DNA from: Actinomycetota bacterium
GTDB taxonomy: Bacteria > Actinomycetota > Actinomycetes > Streptosporangiales > Streptosporangiaceae
DNA: 29,529 bases
Assembly: GCA_003168295.1 (NCBI GenBank)
Contig: PMST01000092.1
Span: forward strand, 1 to 29,529
Reading direction: 5' to 3'
In this document: piece after piece, positions 22,609 to 29,529 of the stretch
How positions within the stretch are numbered: the stretch's first letter is position 1
Layout of the letters: the number at the start of each line of letters is the position of its first letter
Made by a program: the position numbers and the translations under genes
The notes under the pieces: generated by a model
Told to the model about the DNA's origin: nothing
The model's database searches: none
Seen by the model: only the letters and a program-made list of their open reading frames with translations

Positions 22609-23889
22609 GGGCGCGGTGGGCCGGACGCCCATCACCTGACCCCAGGCGAGTTCGGTGCCCGCGGACAGGCAGCCGTCGACCACCGCGTCGGTGCCGAGCG
22701 CACTGACCCTGATGGCCGGCATGACGGGCGCGATCGCCTCGAGTTCGGCGCTCACAGCCTCGGCGAAGCCCGGCGCGCGCCCGATCCCGCCGCCCAGGAC
22801 GACCAGGTCGGGATCGACCACGGTGATAACGGCGCAGATCGTCATGGCGACCAGCCGGGCCTCCTCCGCCACCACGGCCATCGCCCGCTCATCACCGGCG
22901 GCCGCGGCCTCGAAGACCCGCCGGGCCGACACCGGGCCGCGCATGCCGCCGCGGCGGGCGGCCCGGACCACGCCGGAAGCCGACGCGGCCACCTCGAGCG
23001 TGCCCCGCTTGCGCGCCTCCTGCTCGTCCGCGCCGCTGCTGCCCGATAGCGGCAGGAACGCGATCTCCCCCGCGACCCCGTGCGCGCCGCGCAGCAGCTG
23101 CCCGCCGAGCATCAGCCCCATGCCCACGCCGGTGCCGATGTGCACGAAGGCGAAGTTATCGATCTCGCGGCCGTGCCCCAGGGCCCGCTCGGCCAGGGCG
23201 GCGGCGTCGACGTCATTCTCCATCACCAGCGACGGGCCGAACGCCTCCCGCAACCCGGCCAGCGCGGCCGGGCGGTCCCAGCCGCGCAGGCCGCCGGTGA
23301 GCTTCATGGCGTTGCGCCGCGGATCATAGACGCCCGGGCTGCCGATCACCGTCTGGGTGATCGCCGCACGGGGCACGGTGGCCTCCTGGCAGAGCATGTC
23401 GGCCAGCCCGACGAGCTCGGCCACCCGGCCGCGGACGCTGGTGGCGTGGGCGCGGACCGAGGACCGGGCCCTGATCTCCCCGGACAGGTCGGCGATCGCG
23501 CCGCGGACATACTCGTGCCCGATATCCAGGCCGAGGACCAGGCCCGCGTCGGGCCTGATCTCGTACAGCCGGGCCGAACGGCCGGGCATGCCGGTCCGCT
23601 GGCCCGCGATCCGGACCAGGCCCGCGCGCTCGACGTTGTCCAGGGCCAGCGACACCGTGGGCTTGGACAGGCCCGAGACGCGGGCCAGCTCAGCCCGGGA
23701 GCAGGGGCCGCGCTGGCGGATGTGCTCGAGCAGCAGCTGCTCGTTCATCGCCCGGATCAGCGCCGGGCGGGCGGCGAACAGGACCGCGCCGGTGCCCTCG
23801 GGAGGCGGCAGAGCCGAGGCCGGCCGATCGGCCGTGACCGTCTCAACGGCGGGCGCAACCGCGTGCGTACCAGCCGACAGGGCTGTCAC
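22546..23889 (-). CDS. ROK-family transcriptional regulator
   Basis: The 447-residue protein has an N-terminal winged helix-turn-helix (about 45-100, CSRAELARVSGLSKPTVSLAL) and a ROK sugar-kinase-like domain: GLDIGHEYVRGAIADL, MENDVDAAALAERALG, HIGTGVGMGLMLGG, and DPDLVVLGGGIG. In place of the usual EIGH and the CxCGxxGC zinc cluster it reads GEIAFLPLSGSSGADEQEARKRG. It is thus a non-zinc, presumably non-kinase ROK protein. GTG 23889 has AGGAGG five bases upstream and is preferred; ATG 23904 in the same frame lacks a site. It diverges from the ABC uptake operon and very likely controls it in response to a sugar. Confidence 0.9.
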   Translation of the reverse strand: MTALSAGTHAVAPAVETVTADRPASALPPPEGTGAVLFAARPALIRAMNEQLLLEHIRQRGPCSRAELARVSGLSKPTVSLALDNVERAGLVRIAGQRTGMPGRSARLYEIRPDAGLVLGLDIGHEYVRGAIADLSGEIRARSSVRAHATSVRGRVAELVGLADMLCQEATVPRAAITQTVIGSPGVYDPRRNAMKLTGGLRGWDRPAALAGLREAFGPSLVMENDVDAAALAERALGHGREIDNFAFVHIGTGVGMGLMLGGQLLRGAHGVAGEIAFLPLSGSSGADEQEARKRGTLEVAASASGVVRAARRGGMRGPVSARRVFEAAAAGDERAMAVVAEEARLVAMTICAVITVVDPDLVVLGGGIGRAPGFAEAVSAELEAIAPVMPAIRVSALGTDAVVDGCLSAGTELAWGQVMGVRPTAPSAGVEQRLEHAKNREPVQPF

Positions 23890-24004
23890 GGCGACCTCCT
23901 CCATTCATTGTGCGAGGCGTCCGGCGCCCGGCATGCCGCGGCCAGATGGTCCCGAAAGTTACGACCTTGGGTCAGTTCGAGCGGACTCTTGTCCCCGACA
24001 GATA

Positions 24005-24023
24005 GTTAGGATACTGTCCAAAC
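24005..24023 (+). promoter_or_regulatory. Operator-like repeat over the ABC operon promoter
   Basis: GTTAGGA-TACTG-TCCAAAC is an inverted repeat with 6 of 7 pairs. TAGGAT (24007-24012), fitting the -10 pattern TANNNT, lies inside it. The site is 24 bases before the leader reading frame and about 115 bases from the ROK start. A repressor bound here would block the transport operon; ROK is the natural candidate (inference). Confidence 0.5.
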
Positions 24024-24047
24024 AAACTTCACGGAAGGGGCAATCCA

Positions 24048-24176
24048 GTGGCGAGTCGCGGCAGCGGCCCGGCGCGCGGGAGCCGCTCCGTCATCTCGCC
24101 CGGCGACCGCTCTACGTCCAGGCATCGGCGCTGTGCACCCCCCTTTCCGCACCAGGTCACGACCAAACGGCAGTAA
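24048..24176 (+). CDS. Short upstream reading frame (possible leader peptide)
   Basis: GTG 24048 is preceded by GGAAGGGG and opens a 42-codon frame ending at TAA 24174-24176, ten bases before the binding-protein start. The product is rich in Arg, Ser and Pro, with one Cys, and resembles no known domain. Its stop codon overlaps the AAGGA ribosome site region of the binding-protein gene, so its translation could affect initiation there. It may equally be chance. Confidence 0.35.
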   Translation: MASRGSGPARGSRSVISPGDRSTSRHRRCAPPFPHQVTTKRQ

Positions 24177-24186
24177 GGACCACGGC

Positions 24187-25872
24187 ATGAGACGCCTTAC
24201 CAGATACGGGGTCATCATCGCGGCCGGCCTGCTCGCGGCCGGCTGCAGCGCCGGTTCGAGTTCCAGCTCTAGCTCAGGCTCCAGCGGCGGCGGCAAGACA
24301 ACGACGAGCAGCGTGCTGACCATCTCCAACGAGAACGGCGCGCTTTGGACCTGCGGTTTCAATCCGCTCAACGCCTCCGACACCCTCCTGTCGGTCGGCT
24401 TCATGTACGAGCCGCTGGTCTATATGAACCCGCTGCAAGACGGCAAGACCACGCCCATGCTCGCCTCGTCCTGGGCGTGGGGAGCGGGCAACAAGTCCCT
24501 CACGTTCACCATCCGCTCGGGCGTGAAGTTCAGCGACGGCACGCCGATGACCGCGGCCGACGTGGCGTACACCTTCAACATGGAAAAGAAGTACCCGGCC
24601 CTGGACCTGACCGGGGTCTGGTCGGTGCTCTCGAGCGTCACCGCGACCAGCCCCAGCACGGTCGTGATGGATTTCAGCACGGTCGCCGTGCCCTACTTCT
24701 ACTACATCGCGGACCAGACGCCGATCGTGCCCGAGCACATCTGGTCCACGATCGCCAACCCGACCACCGACCCCATCAGCCACCCCGTCGGCACCGGTCC
24801 GTACCTGATGAGCAAGTGCAGCCCGTCGAACATCACCTACACCGCCAACCCGCACTACTGGCAGCCGGGTGAGCCGAAAATCGCCAAGATCCAGTACCCG
24901 GCCTACACGAGCAACAACACGGCCAACGATGATCTGGCCAACGGGAACGCGCAGTGGGGCGCCCAGTACATCCCGGGCATCCAGGCCTTCTACACCTCCA
25001 AGAGCCCGAACTTCCACTACTGGTTCCCGCCCACCGTGAACGTCTCGCTGGTCCCGAACCTGACCAATCCCCTGCTGAGCAACGTCAACGTGCGCAAGGC
25101 CATCTCGTACGCGATCGACAGGAGCCAGGTCTCCAGCGTCGGCGAGTCCGGTTACGAGCCGCCCGCGAACCAGACCGGCATCGTCACGCCCACGTTCTCC
25201 AGCACGGTGGACAGCTCGGCGCTGTCGGCGTGGGGCAACGGCTATGACCCCGCCAAGGCGAAGGCCCTGCTGGCCTCGGCTGGCTACCACATGGGGTCCG
25301 GTGGCGTCATGACGAACGCCTCAGGCCAGAAGCTGGCCTTTACCGTCATCAACATCGGCGACTACTCCGACTGGGTCGCCTCCATGCAGGTGATCCAGCA
25401 GGACCTCAAGGCGATCGGAATCCAGATCACCCCCGACAACCTGTCGAACACCGACTTCGACGCCGACCTGTACTACGGCAAGTACCAGCTCGCCTACTAC
25501 GACCAGCAGACCTTCGGCCCGAGCGCGTACTACGAGCTGAACAACTGGCTCAACTCCGCCAACACGGCGCCGGTCGGCAAGGTGGCGGCCAGCAACTACG
25601 AGCGCTACAGCAACCCCACCACCACCGCCCTGCTGAACCAGTACGCGACCACCACGAGCGCGGCCACCCAGCAGTCGATCATGAACCAGATTCAGCAGGT
25701 CATGCTGAACACGGTGCCGGTCATCCCGGTCGTGGAGGCGGTGGACTGGTACCAGTACGACACCGGGGCGTTCACCGGCTGGCCCACCTCCGGCGACCCG
25801 TACGCCCAGCCGTCCGCGTACGCCTACCCGGACAACGAGCAGGTGCTGCTGCACCTGGCGCCGAAGAGTTAA
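24187..25872 (+). CDS. ABC transporter family 5 solute-binding lipoprotein
   Basis: The 561-residue protein has a lipoprotein signal: MRRLTR, hydrophobic GVIIAAGLLAAGC with the lipobox Cys20, then a Ser/Gly-rich tether. The body is SBP family 5 (peptide/nickel/oligosaccharide type): LTFTIRSGVKFSDGTPMTAADVAYTF (about 99-124) is the family signature, with HPVGTGPYLM and NVRKAISYAIDR further on. Near the C-terminus FTGWPTSGDPYAQPS resembles the 'GWPT..NPYA' ending of family members that bind cello- or other oligosaccharides, and the divergent ROK gene points the same way. The substrate is inferred only. ATG 24187 is preceded by AAGGA. First main gene of the operon. Confidence 0.92.
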   Translation: MRRLTRYGVIIAAGLLAAGCSAGSSSSSSSGSSGGGKTTTSSVLTISNENGALWTCGFNPLNASDTLLSVGFMYEPLVYMNPLQDGKTTPMLASSWAWGAGNKSLTFTIRSGVKFSDGTPMTAADVAYTFNMEKKYPALDLTGVWSVLSSVTATSPSTVVMDFSTVAVPYFYYIADQTPIVPEHIWSTIANPTTDPISHPVGTGPYLMSKCSPSNITYTANPHYWQPGEPKIAKIQYPAYTSNNTANDDLANGNAQWGAQYIPGIQAFYTSKSPNFHYWFPPTVNVSLVPNLTNPLLSNVNVRKAISYAIDRSQVSSVGESGYEPPANQTGIVTPTFSSTVDSSALSAWGNGYDPAKAKALLASAGYHMGSGGVMTNASGQKLAFTVINIGDYSDWVASMQVIQQDLKAIGIQITPDNLSNTDFDADLYYGKYQLAYYDQQTFGPSAYYELNNWLNSANTAPVGKVAASNYERYSNPTTTALLNQYATTTSAATQQSIMNQIQQVMLNTVPVIPVVEAVDWYQYDTGAFTGWPTSGDPYAQPSAYAYPDNEQVLLHLAPKS

Positions 25873-25878
25873 GCGGCC

Positions 25879-25911
25879 CGGGCCGGGGCCCGATCCATGA
25901 GCTCCGGCCCG
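25879..25911 (+). terminator. Hairpin between binding protein and permease genes
   Basis: CGGGCCGG (25879-25886) pairs perfectly with CCGGCCCG (25904-25911), seven bases after the binding-protein stop. Alternative stems exist in the same GC run. Placement between a binding-protein gene and its permeases is typical for hairpins that stabilise the upstream mRNA or end part of the transcripts, giving excess binding protein. Confidence 0.5.
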
Positions 25912-25949
25912 CCCCGCCGGAAGATTCCCGAACCAGGAAGCCAACTCAC

Positions 25950-26936
25950 TTGAGATACGCGCTGCGCCGCCTTGGTTTCTTCGTCCTCACGCTGTGGGCG
26001 GCGCTTACCCTCAACTTCCTGCTGCCGCGGCTGATGCCGGGAAACCCCGCGCTGGCCATGATGTCGAAGTTCCACGGCGAGCTCAGCCCCAAGGCCCTGA
26101 ACGCCCTGGAGGTCCTGTTCGGAGTCAACACGCACGAGAGCCTGATCAGCCAGTACTTCGGCTACCTGCACCAGATCCTGACCGGCAACCTCGGCACCTC
26201 CCTGGACGAATACCCGGCCTCGGTCACCTCGGTCATCGGCAGCGCGATCTGGTGGACGCTCGGCCTGATCGGCGTCACCACCGTCCTGGCCTTCATCCTC
26301 GGCACCGGGCTGGGCATCGTCTCGGCGTGGCGCCGCGGCGGGAAGCTGGACAGCATCGTGCCGCCGGTGTTCGTGATCACCTCCGCGATCCCGTACTTCT
26401 GGGTGGCCATGGTGCTGGTGCTGATCTTCGGCATCACCCTGAAATGGTTTCCCAGTCAGGGCGGTTACTACGTCACCACCGATACCCCCGGGCTCAACTT
26501 CACCTTCTTCCAGGACGTGCTCAACCACGCGTTCCTCCCGGCCATCTCGCTGCTGATCACCACGATCGGCACCTGGATCCTGACCATGCGTAACACGATG
26601 ATCACCACGCTGGCCGAGGACTACGTCCGGATGGCCCGGGCCAAGGGACTGCCGAACCGGCGCATCATGTTCGACTACGCCGCCCGCAACGCGATCCTGC
26701 CGAACCTGACCGGCTTCGCGATGTCCCTCGGCTTCGTGGTCAGCGGCGCGATCCTGATCGAGTACGTCTTCAACTATCCCGGCGTGGGCTTCATGCTGCT
26801 GCAGGCCGTCTCCGGCGAGGACTACCCGCTGATGCAGGGCCTGTTCCTGCTGATAACCGTGGCGGTGCTGTTCGCGATCCTGGTCGCCGATCTCCTCACC
26901 GCCCTGCTCGACCCCCGGACGAGGGCGGCGGGTTAG
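25950..26936 (+). CDS. ABC transporter permease (DppB/OppB type)
   Basis: The 328-residue membrane protein opens RYALRRLGFFVLTLWAALTLNFLLPRLMPGNP, the standard DppB N-terminus. It has about six membrane helices. The cytoplasmic EAA loop reads EDYVRMARAKGLPNRRIMFDYAARNAILP, contacting the ATPases, followed by IEYVFNYPGVG, the family signature. The start is TTG 25950, with AGGAAG ten bases upstream; it gives the expected N-terminus. It pairs with the second permease three bases downstream to form the channel of the uptake system. Confidence 0.94.
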   Translation: MRYALRRLGFFVLTLWAALTLNFLLPRLMPGNPALAMMSKFHGELSPKALNALEVLFGVNTHESLISQYFGYLHQILTGNLGTSLDEYPASVTSVIGSAIWWTLGLIGVTTVLAFILGTGLGIVSAWRRGGKLDSIVPPVFVITSAIPYFWVAMVLVLIFGITLKWFPSQGGYYVTTDTPGLNFTFFQDVLNHAFLPAISLLITTIGTWILTMRNTMITTLAEDYVRMARAKGLPNRRIMFDYAARNAILPNLTGFAMSLGFVVSGAILIEYVFNYPGVGFMLLQAVSGEDYPLMQGLFLLITVAVLFAILVADLLTALLDPRTRAAG

Positions 26937-26939
26937 CCC

Positions 26940-27884
26940 ATGGCCATGCCCGTCTCCGGGGTTCCCGCGGAAACCCCCGCCCTGCAGCTGCCGGCCGGCC
27001 ACGTGTTCGCCCGTGTCGGCCGCGCCATCCGGTCCAACCACAAGGCGACCGTGGGCGTCGTCCTGCTCGCGATCTTCATCCTGATCGCGCTCTTTCCCGG
27101 TGTCATCGCCCACGAGAGCCCGACCCAGGACGCCTACGCCCCGCAGCTGGGGATCTCGACCGCCCACCTGCTCGGCACCAACCACTACGGGCAGGATCTG
27201 TACTCGCAGCTGGTCTGGGGCACGAGGAACGTGATGATCATCGCGATCGTGGTCGGGCTGGCCACGACCGCCCTCGCGGTCCTGATCGGCGTGGCCGCCG
27301 CCTACCTCGGCGGCCTGGCGGACAGCTCGCTGTCCGTGCTGACCGACGTCCTCCTGGTCATCCCGCTGTTCCCGCTGCTGATCGTCATCGCCGCCTACGC
27401 CCAGGGCGGGACGACGCTCGTGCTGATCACGGCGATCACCCTGACCAGCTGGTCCTATACCGCGCGCCAGCTCCGGGCGCAGGCGCTGACGCTGCGGAAC
27501 AGGGACTTCCTGGAGGCAGCGCGGGTGCGCGGCGAGCGGCGGCTGTACATCATCGTGGTGGAGGTCATTCCCACCATGACCTCGCTGATCGTGGCGAGCT
27601 TCCTGACCAACGCGCTGTACGCGGTGCTGTTCGCGTCCAGCCTGCAGTTCATCGGCCTCGGCGACCCGAACACGGTGAGCTGGGGCACCACGCTGTACTG
27701 GGCGCAGAACAACGCGGCGCTGCAGACCGGCGAACCGTTGTGGGCGATCGCGCCGGGTGCCTGCATCGCCGTCCTCGGCGCCGCGTTCGCCCTGCTGAAC
27801 TACGCCTTCGACGAGATCGGCAATCCGGCCCTGCGGCCGGTGCGGAAAATACGCCATAAAAAGGGAGCGGAGCCGCGTGTCTGA
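26940..27884 (+). CDS. ABC transporter permease (DppC/OppC type)
   Basis: The 314-residue protein has a cytoplasmic N-terminus with SNHKATVGVVLLAIFILIALFPG as first membrane helix, then HLLGTNHYGQDLYSQLVWGTRN, the DppC signature. The EAA loop reads DFLEAARVRGERRLYIIVVEVIP and ends with FIGLGDPNTVSWG. About six membrane helices are predicted. ATG 26940 begins three bases after the first permease stop; no strong ribosome site is seen, so coupling is likely. The last eight bases overlap the next gene. Confidence 0.94.
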   Translation: MAMPVSGVPAETPALQLPAGHVFARVGRAIRSNHKATVGVVLLAIFILIALFPGVIAHESPTQDAYAPQLGISTAHLLGTNHYGQDLYSQLVWGTRNVMIIAIVVGLATTALAVLIGVAAAYLGGLADSSLSVLTDVLLVIPLFPLLIVIAAYAQGGTTLVLITAITLTSWSYTARQLRAQALTLRNRDFLEAARVRGERRLYIIVVEVIPTMTSLIVASFLTNALYAVLFASSLQFIGLGDPNTVSWGTTLYWAQNNAALQTGEPLWAIAPGACIAVLGAAFALLNYAFDEIGNPALRPVRKIRHKKGAEPRV

Positions 27885-28854
27885 CGTGCCGGTGCTCGAG
27901 GTCAGCGGCCTGTCCGTGGACTACGTCCTTGACCGTGGGGATGTCCGGGCGGTGGACGACGTGTCGTTCCGTGTCAATAGGGGTGAGTTCCTCGGCATCG
28001 TGGGCGAATCGGGCTGCGGGAAGTCGACGCTGTTGTTCGCCGTCGCCCAGCTGCTCGCTCCCCCGGCTGCTGTCGTTTCCGGCAGCGTCACGTTCGAGGG
28101 CACCAACCTGGTCGGCCTGACCGACCGCCAGCTGTCCGCCATCCGCTGGCGGGACATGTCGGTGGTCATGCAGAGCGCGATGAACGCGCTGAATCCGGTC
28201 AAGACCATCGGGGCTCAGTTCAAGGACGTGATGCGGGCCCACGGCCGGGAGTCGAAGGCGGAGATCGCGGCCCGGTCCGCCGAGGTGCTCCGCATGGTCG
28301 GCATCGATCCGGCGCACCTGCGGAGCTACCCGCACCAGCTGTCCGGCGGGATGCGGCAGCGTTCGATGATCGCGATGGCGATGCTGTTCACCCCGGACCT
28401 GATCATCATGGATGAGCCCACCTCCGCGCTCGACGTGGTGGCGCAGCGCTCGCTGATGGTCCAGATCAAGGAATTGCAGCTGGCGCTCGGCTTCGCGGTC
28501 ATCTTCGTCACCCACGACATGTCCCTGATCAGTCACTTCTCCGACCGGCTGATGGTGATGTACGCCGGCCAGGTAGACGAGCTCGGCGCCACCCGGGCGA
28601 TCTTCTCCGCGCCGCAGCACCCGTACACCCGGGGCCTGCTCGAGGCCTTCCCGTCGATCCGGGGCCCGCGGGTCCCGCTCAAGGGAATCCCGGGCAATCC
28701 GCCTGACCTGGCCCATGTGCCGGCCGGCTGCCGGTTCCACCCGCGGTGCCCGCACGTGGCAGAACAATGTACGGAAGTGGCACCGGAGCTGTTTCCGCTG
28801 GATGAGGCGCTCGTCCGCTGCCTGCGGCGCCAGGACGGGAGCCTGAGCTTTTGA
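27877..28854 (+). CDS. ABC transporter ATP-binding protein (DppD/OppD type)
   Basis: The 325-residue ATPase has Walker A GESGCGKST (43-51), Q-loop Gln99, signature LSGGM (155-159), Walker B LIIMDEP (175-181) with the catalytic Glu180, and H-loop His213. The C-terminal extension has HPYTRGLLEAFPS and then CRFHPRCPHVAEQC, the oligopeptide/dipeptide-type domain whose cysteines bind an iron-sulfur cluster in related proteins. The start is GTG 27877, overlapping the permease stop by eight bases, with GGGAGCGGAG upstream. It should form a heterodimer with the next gene's product. Confidence 0.95.
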   Translation: MSDVPVLEVSGLSVDYVLDRGDVRAVDDVSFRVNRGEFLGIVGESGCGKSTLLFAVAQLLAPPAAVVSGSVTFEGTNLVGLTDRQLSAIRWRDMSVVMQSAMNALNPVKTIGAQFKDVMRAHGRESKAEIAARSAEVLRMVGIDPAHLRSYPHQLSGGMRQRSMIAMAMLFTPDLIIMDEPTSALDVVAQRSLMVQIKELQLALGFAVIFVTHDMSLISHFSDRLMVMYAGQVDELGATRAIFSAPQHPYTRGLLEAFPSIRGPRVPLKGIPGNPPDLAHVPAGCRFHPRCPHVAEQCTEVAPELFPLDEALVRCLRRQDGSLSF

Positions 28855-29529
28855 CCTCCACCGGACGGCCCGATGCCGAACTGCCCGATGCCGAACTGCT
28901 CCGAGTTGAGCACCTGACCAGGCACTTCAAGATCGGCGGTGCGCTTTCCCGGCGGACGCTGCACGCCGTGGATGACGTCAGCTTCAGCATCGGCGAGCGC
29001 GAGATCGTGGCGCTGGCCGGCGAGAGCGGCAGCGGCAAGTCCACCATCGCCCGCTTGCTGGCCCGGATCTACCGGCCGACGGCCGGGGAGATGTTCTTCG
29101 AGGGCAAGCCGCTCTCCCGGCTGAGATCGCGCCGGGACCAGCTGCGCTACAGCGGGCTTGTGCCGATGGTGTTCCAGGATCCGTTCAGCTCGATCAACCC
29201 GGTGTTCCGGGTCCAGCACGGCGTGCTGCGCAGCCTCAAGCTGCACCGTCCGACGCTGTCGGCCGCCGACCGGCTGGACGAGGCGGCCCGCGTCTTCGAG
29301 GTGGTCGGGCTGACCCCCGATATGCTGCAGCGCTTCCCTTACGAGCTCAGCGGGGGCCAGCGGCAGCGGGTCGGATTCGCCCAGGCGCTGGCCATGCGGC
29401 CGAAGCTGATCCTGGCCGACGAGCCGGTCTCGATGCTGGACACCTCGATCAGGATCGGCCTGCTGAACCTGATGGCTGAGCTGCGCGATTCCGAAGGCGT
29501 CTCGGTCCTCTACATCACGCACGACATCG
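28851..29529 (+). CDS. ABC transporter ATP-binding protein (DppF/OppF type), 3' end missing
   Basis: The frame starts at TTG 28851, overlapping the preceding stop as TTGA, and is open to the window edge (226 codons). Walker A GESGSGKST (57-65), FQDPFSSINPVF, LSGGQRQR, Walker B LILADEPVSMLD and YITHDI are all present, so the ATPase core is nearly complete and only the C-terminal part is lost. Residues 7-17 hold a duplicated PDAEL. The partner of the preceding ATPase in the uptake complex. Confidence 0.93.
   Translation, partial: MTSTGRPDAELPDAELLRVEHLTRHFKIGGALSRRTLHAVDDVSFSIGEREIVALAGESGSGKSTIARLLARIYRPTAGEMFFEGKPLSRLRSRRDQLRYSGLVPMVFQDPFSSINPVFRVQHGVLRSLKLHRPTLSAADRLDEAARVFEVVGLTPDMLQRFPYELSGGQRQRVGFAQALAMRPKLILADEPVSMLDTSIRIGLLNLMAELRDSEGVSVLYITHDI
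28869..28898 (+). repeat. 15-bp perfect tandem duplication
   Basis: CCCGATGCCGAACTG occurs twice in a row, encoding PDAEL-PDAEL at the start of the second ATPase. It keeps the frame and lies before the conserved fold, so it is probably neutral. Confidence 0.85.

Noticed and set aside
25869..27857. A 662-codon open frame on the minus strand opposite the transport genes
   Set aside because: It is a GC-driven shadow of well-supported permease genes; the product is Asp/His/Gln/Arg-rich with no domain, and the plus-strand genes carry clear family motifs.
1..29529. tRNA genes, rRNA, CRISPR arrays, insertion sequences, phage or conjugation genes
   Set aside because: No cloverleaf signatures, repeat-spacer arrays, transposase or integrase motifs, or phage structural proteins were recognised by eye; a covariance-model search was not possible here.

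Overview
The window is GC-rich chromosomal DNA from an actinomycete. Evidence: strong G/C preference at third codon positions, frequent GTG and TTG starts, Shine-Dalgarno sites mixed with leaderless starts, the conserved actinobacterial gene order tlyA-nadK-recN, DUF1707 proteins and PknB-type receptor kinases. Genus cannot be fixed from the sequence; a Streptomyces/Streptosporangiales-like organism is the best guess. No rRNA, tRNA, CRISPR array, insertion sequence or phage gene was found.

Layout. 1-790: a partial hypothetical gene running off the left edge, preceded by a small, possibly frameshifted gene. 787-2829: an S4 RNA-binding protein and an alpha/beta hydrolase, divergent from a TetR repressor with a two-site operator between them. 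2854-6623 (minus strand): recN, nadK, tlyA and a small acidic protein overlap end to start as one operon; its first gene carries three stacked GC hairpins. 6681-10193: ordinary metabolic genes (SCP2-like protein, CaiB/BaiF CoA-transferase, histidine phosphatase, cutA, purC). 10285-11420: a methyltransferase relic, then a leaderless MarR gene coupled to a gene of unknown function.

11454-20144 is a membrane-signalling neighbourhood: two paralogous membrane Ser/Thr kinases, one with a beta-propeller-like external domain and an in-frame TAG before its last blade, the other with a Ser/Thr/Pro-rich external tail. With them lie two DUF1707 membrane proteins, a PIG-L deacetylase, an NTF2-like protein, a P-loop NTPase whose frame lacks a natural stop, and a glyoxalase-fold relic with an internal deletion. 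20314-22608: DUF1697 protein, short-chain dehydrogenase and a cupin. 22546-29529: a ROK regulator divergent from a solute-uptake operon (lipoprotein binding protein, two permeases, two ATPases, the last cut by the window edge). Family 5 binding protein plus ROK regulator suggests oligosaccharide rather than peptide import, by inference.

I found no clearly new multi-gene system. The items most worth checking are the in-frame stop in the large kinase, the GC hairpin cluster, the symmetric leaderless promoter at 8260-8279, and the MarR-unknown gene pair.
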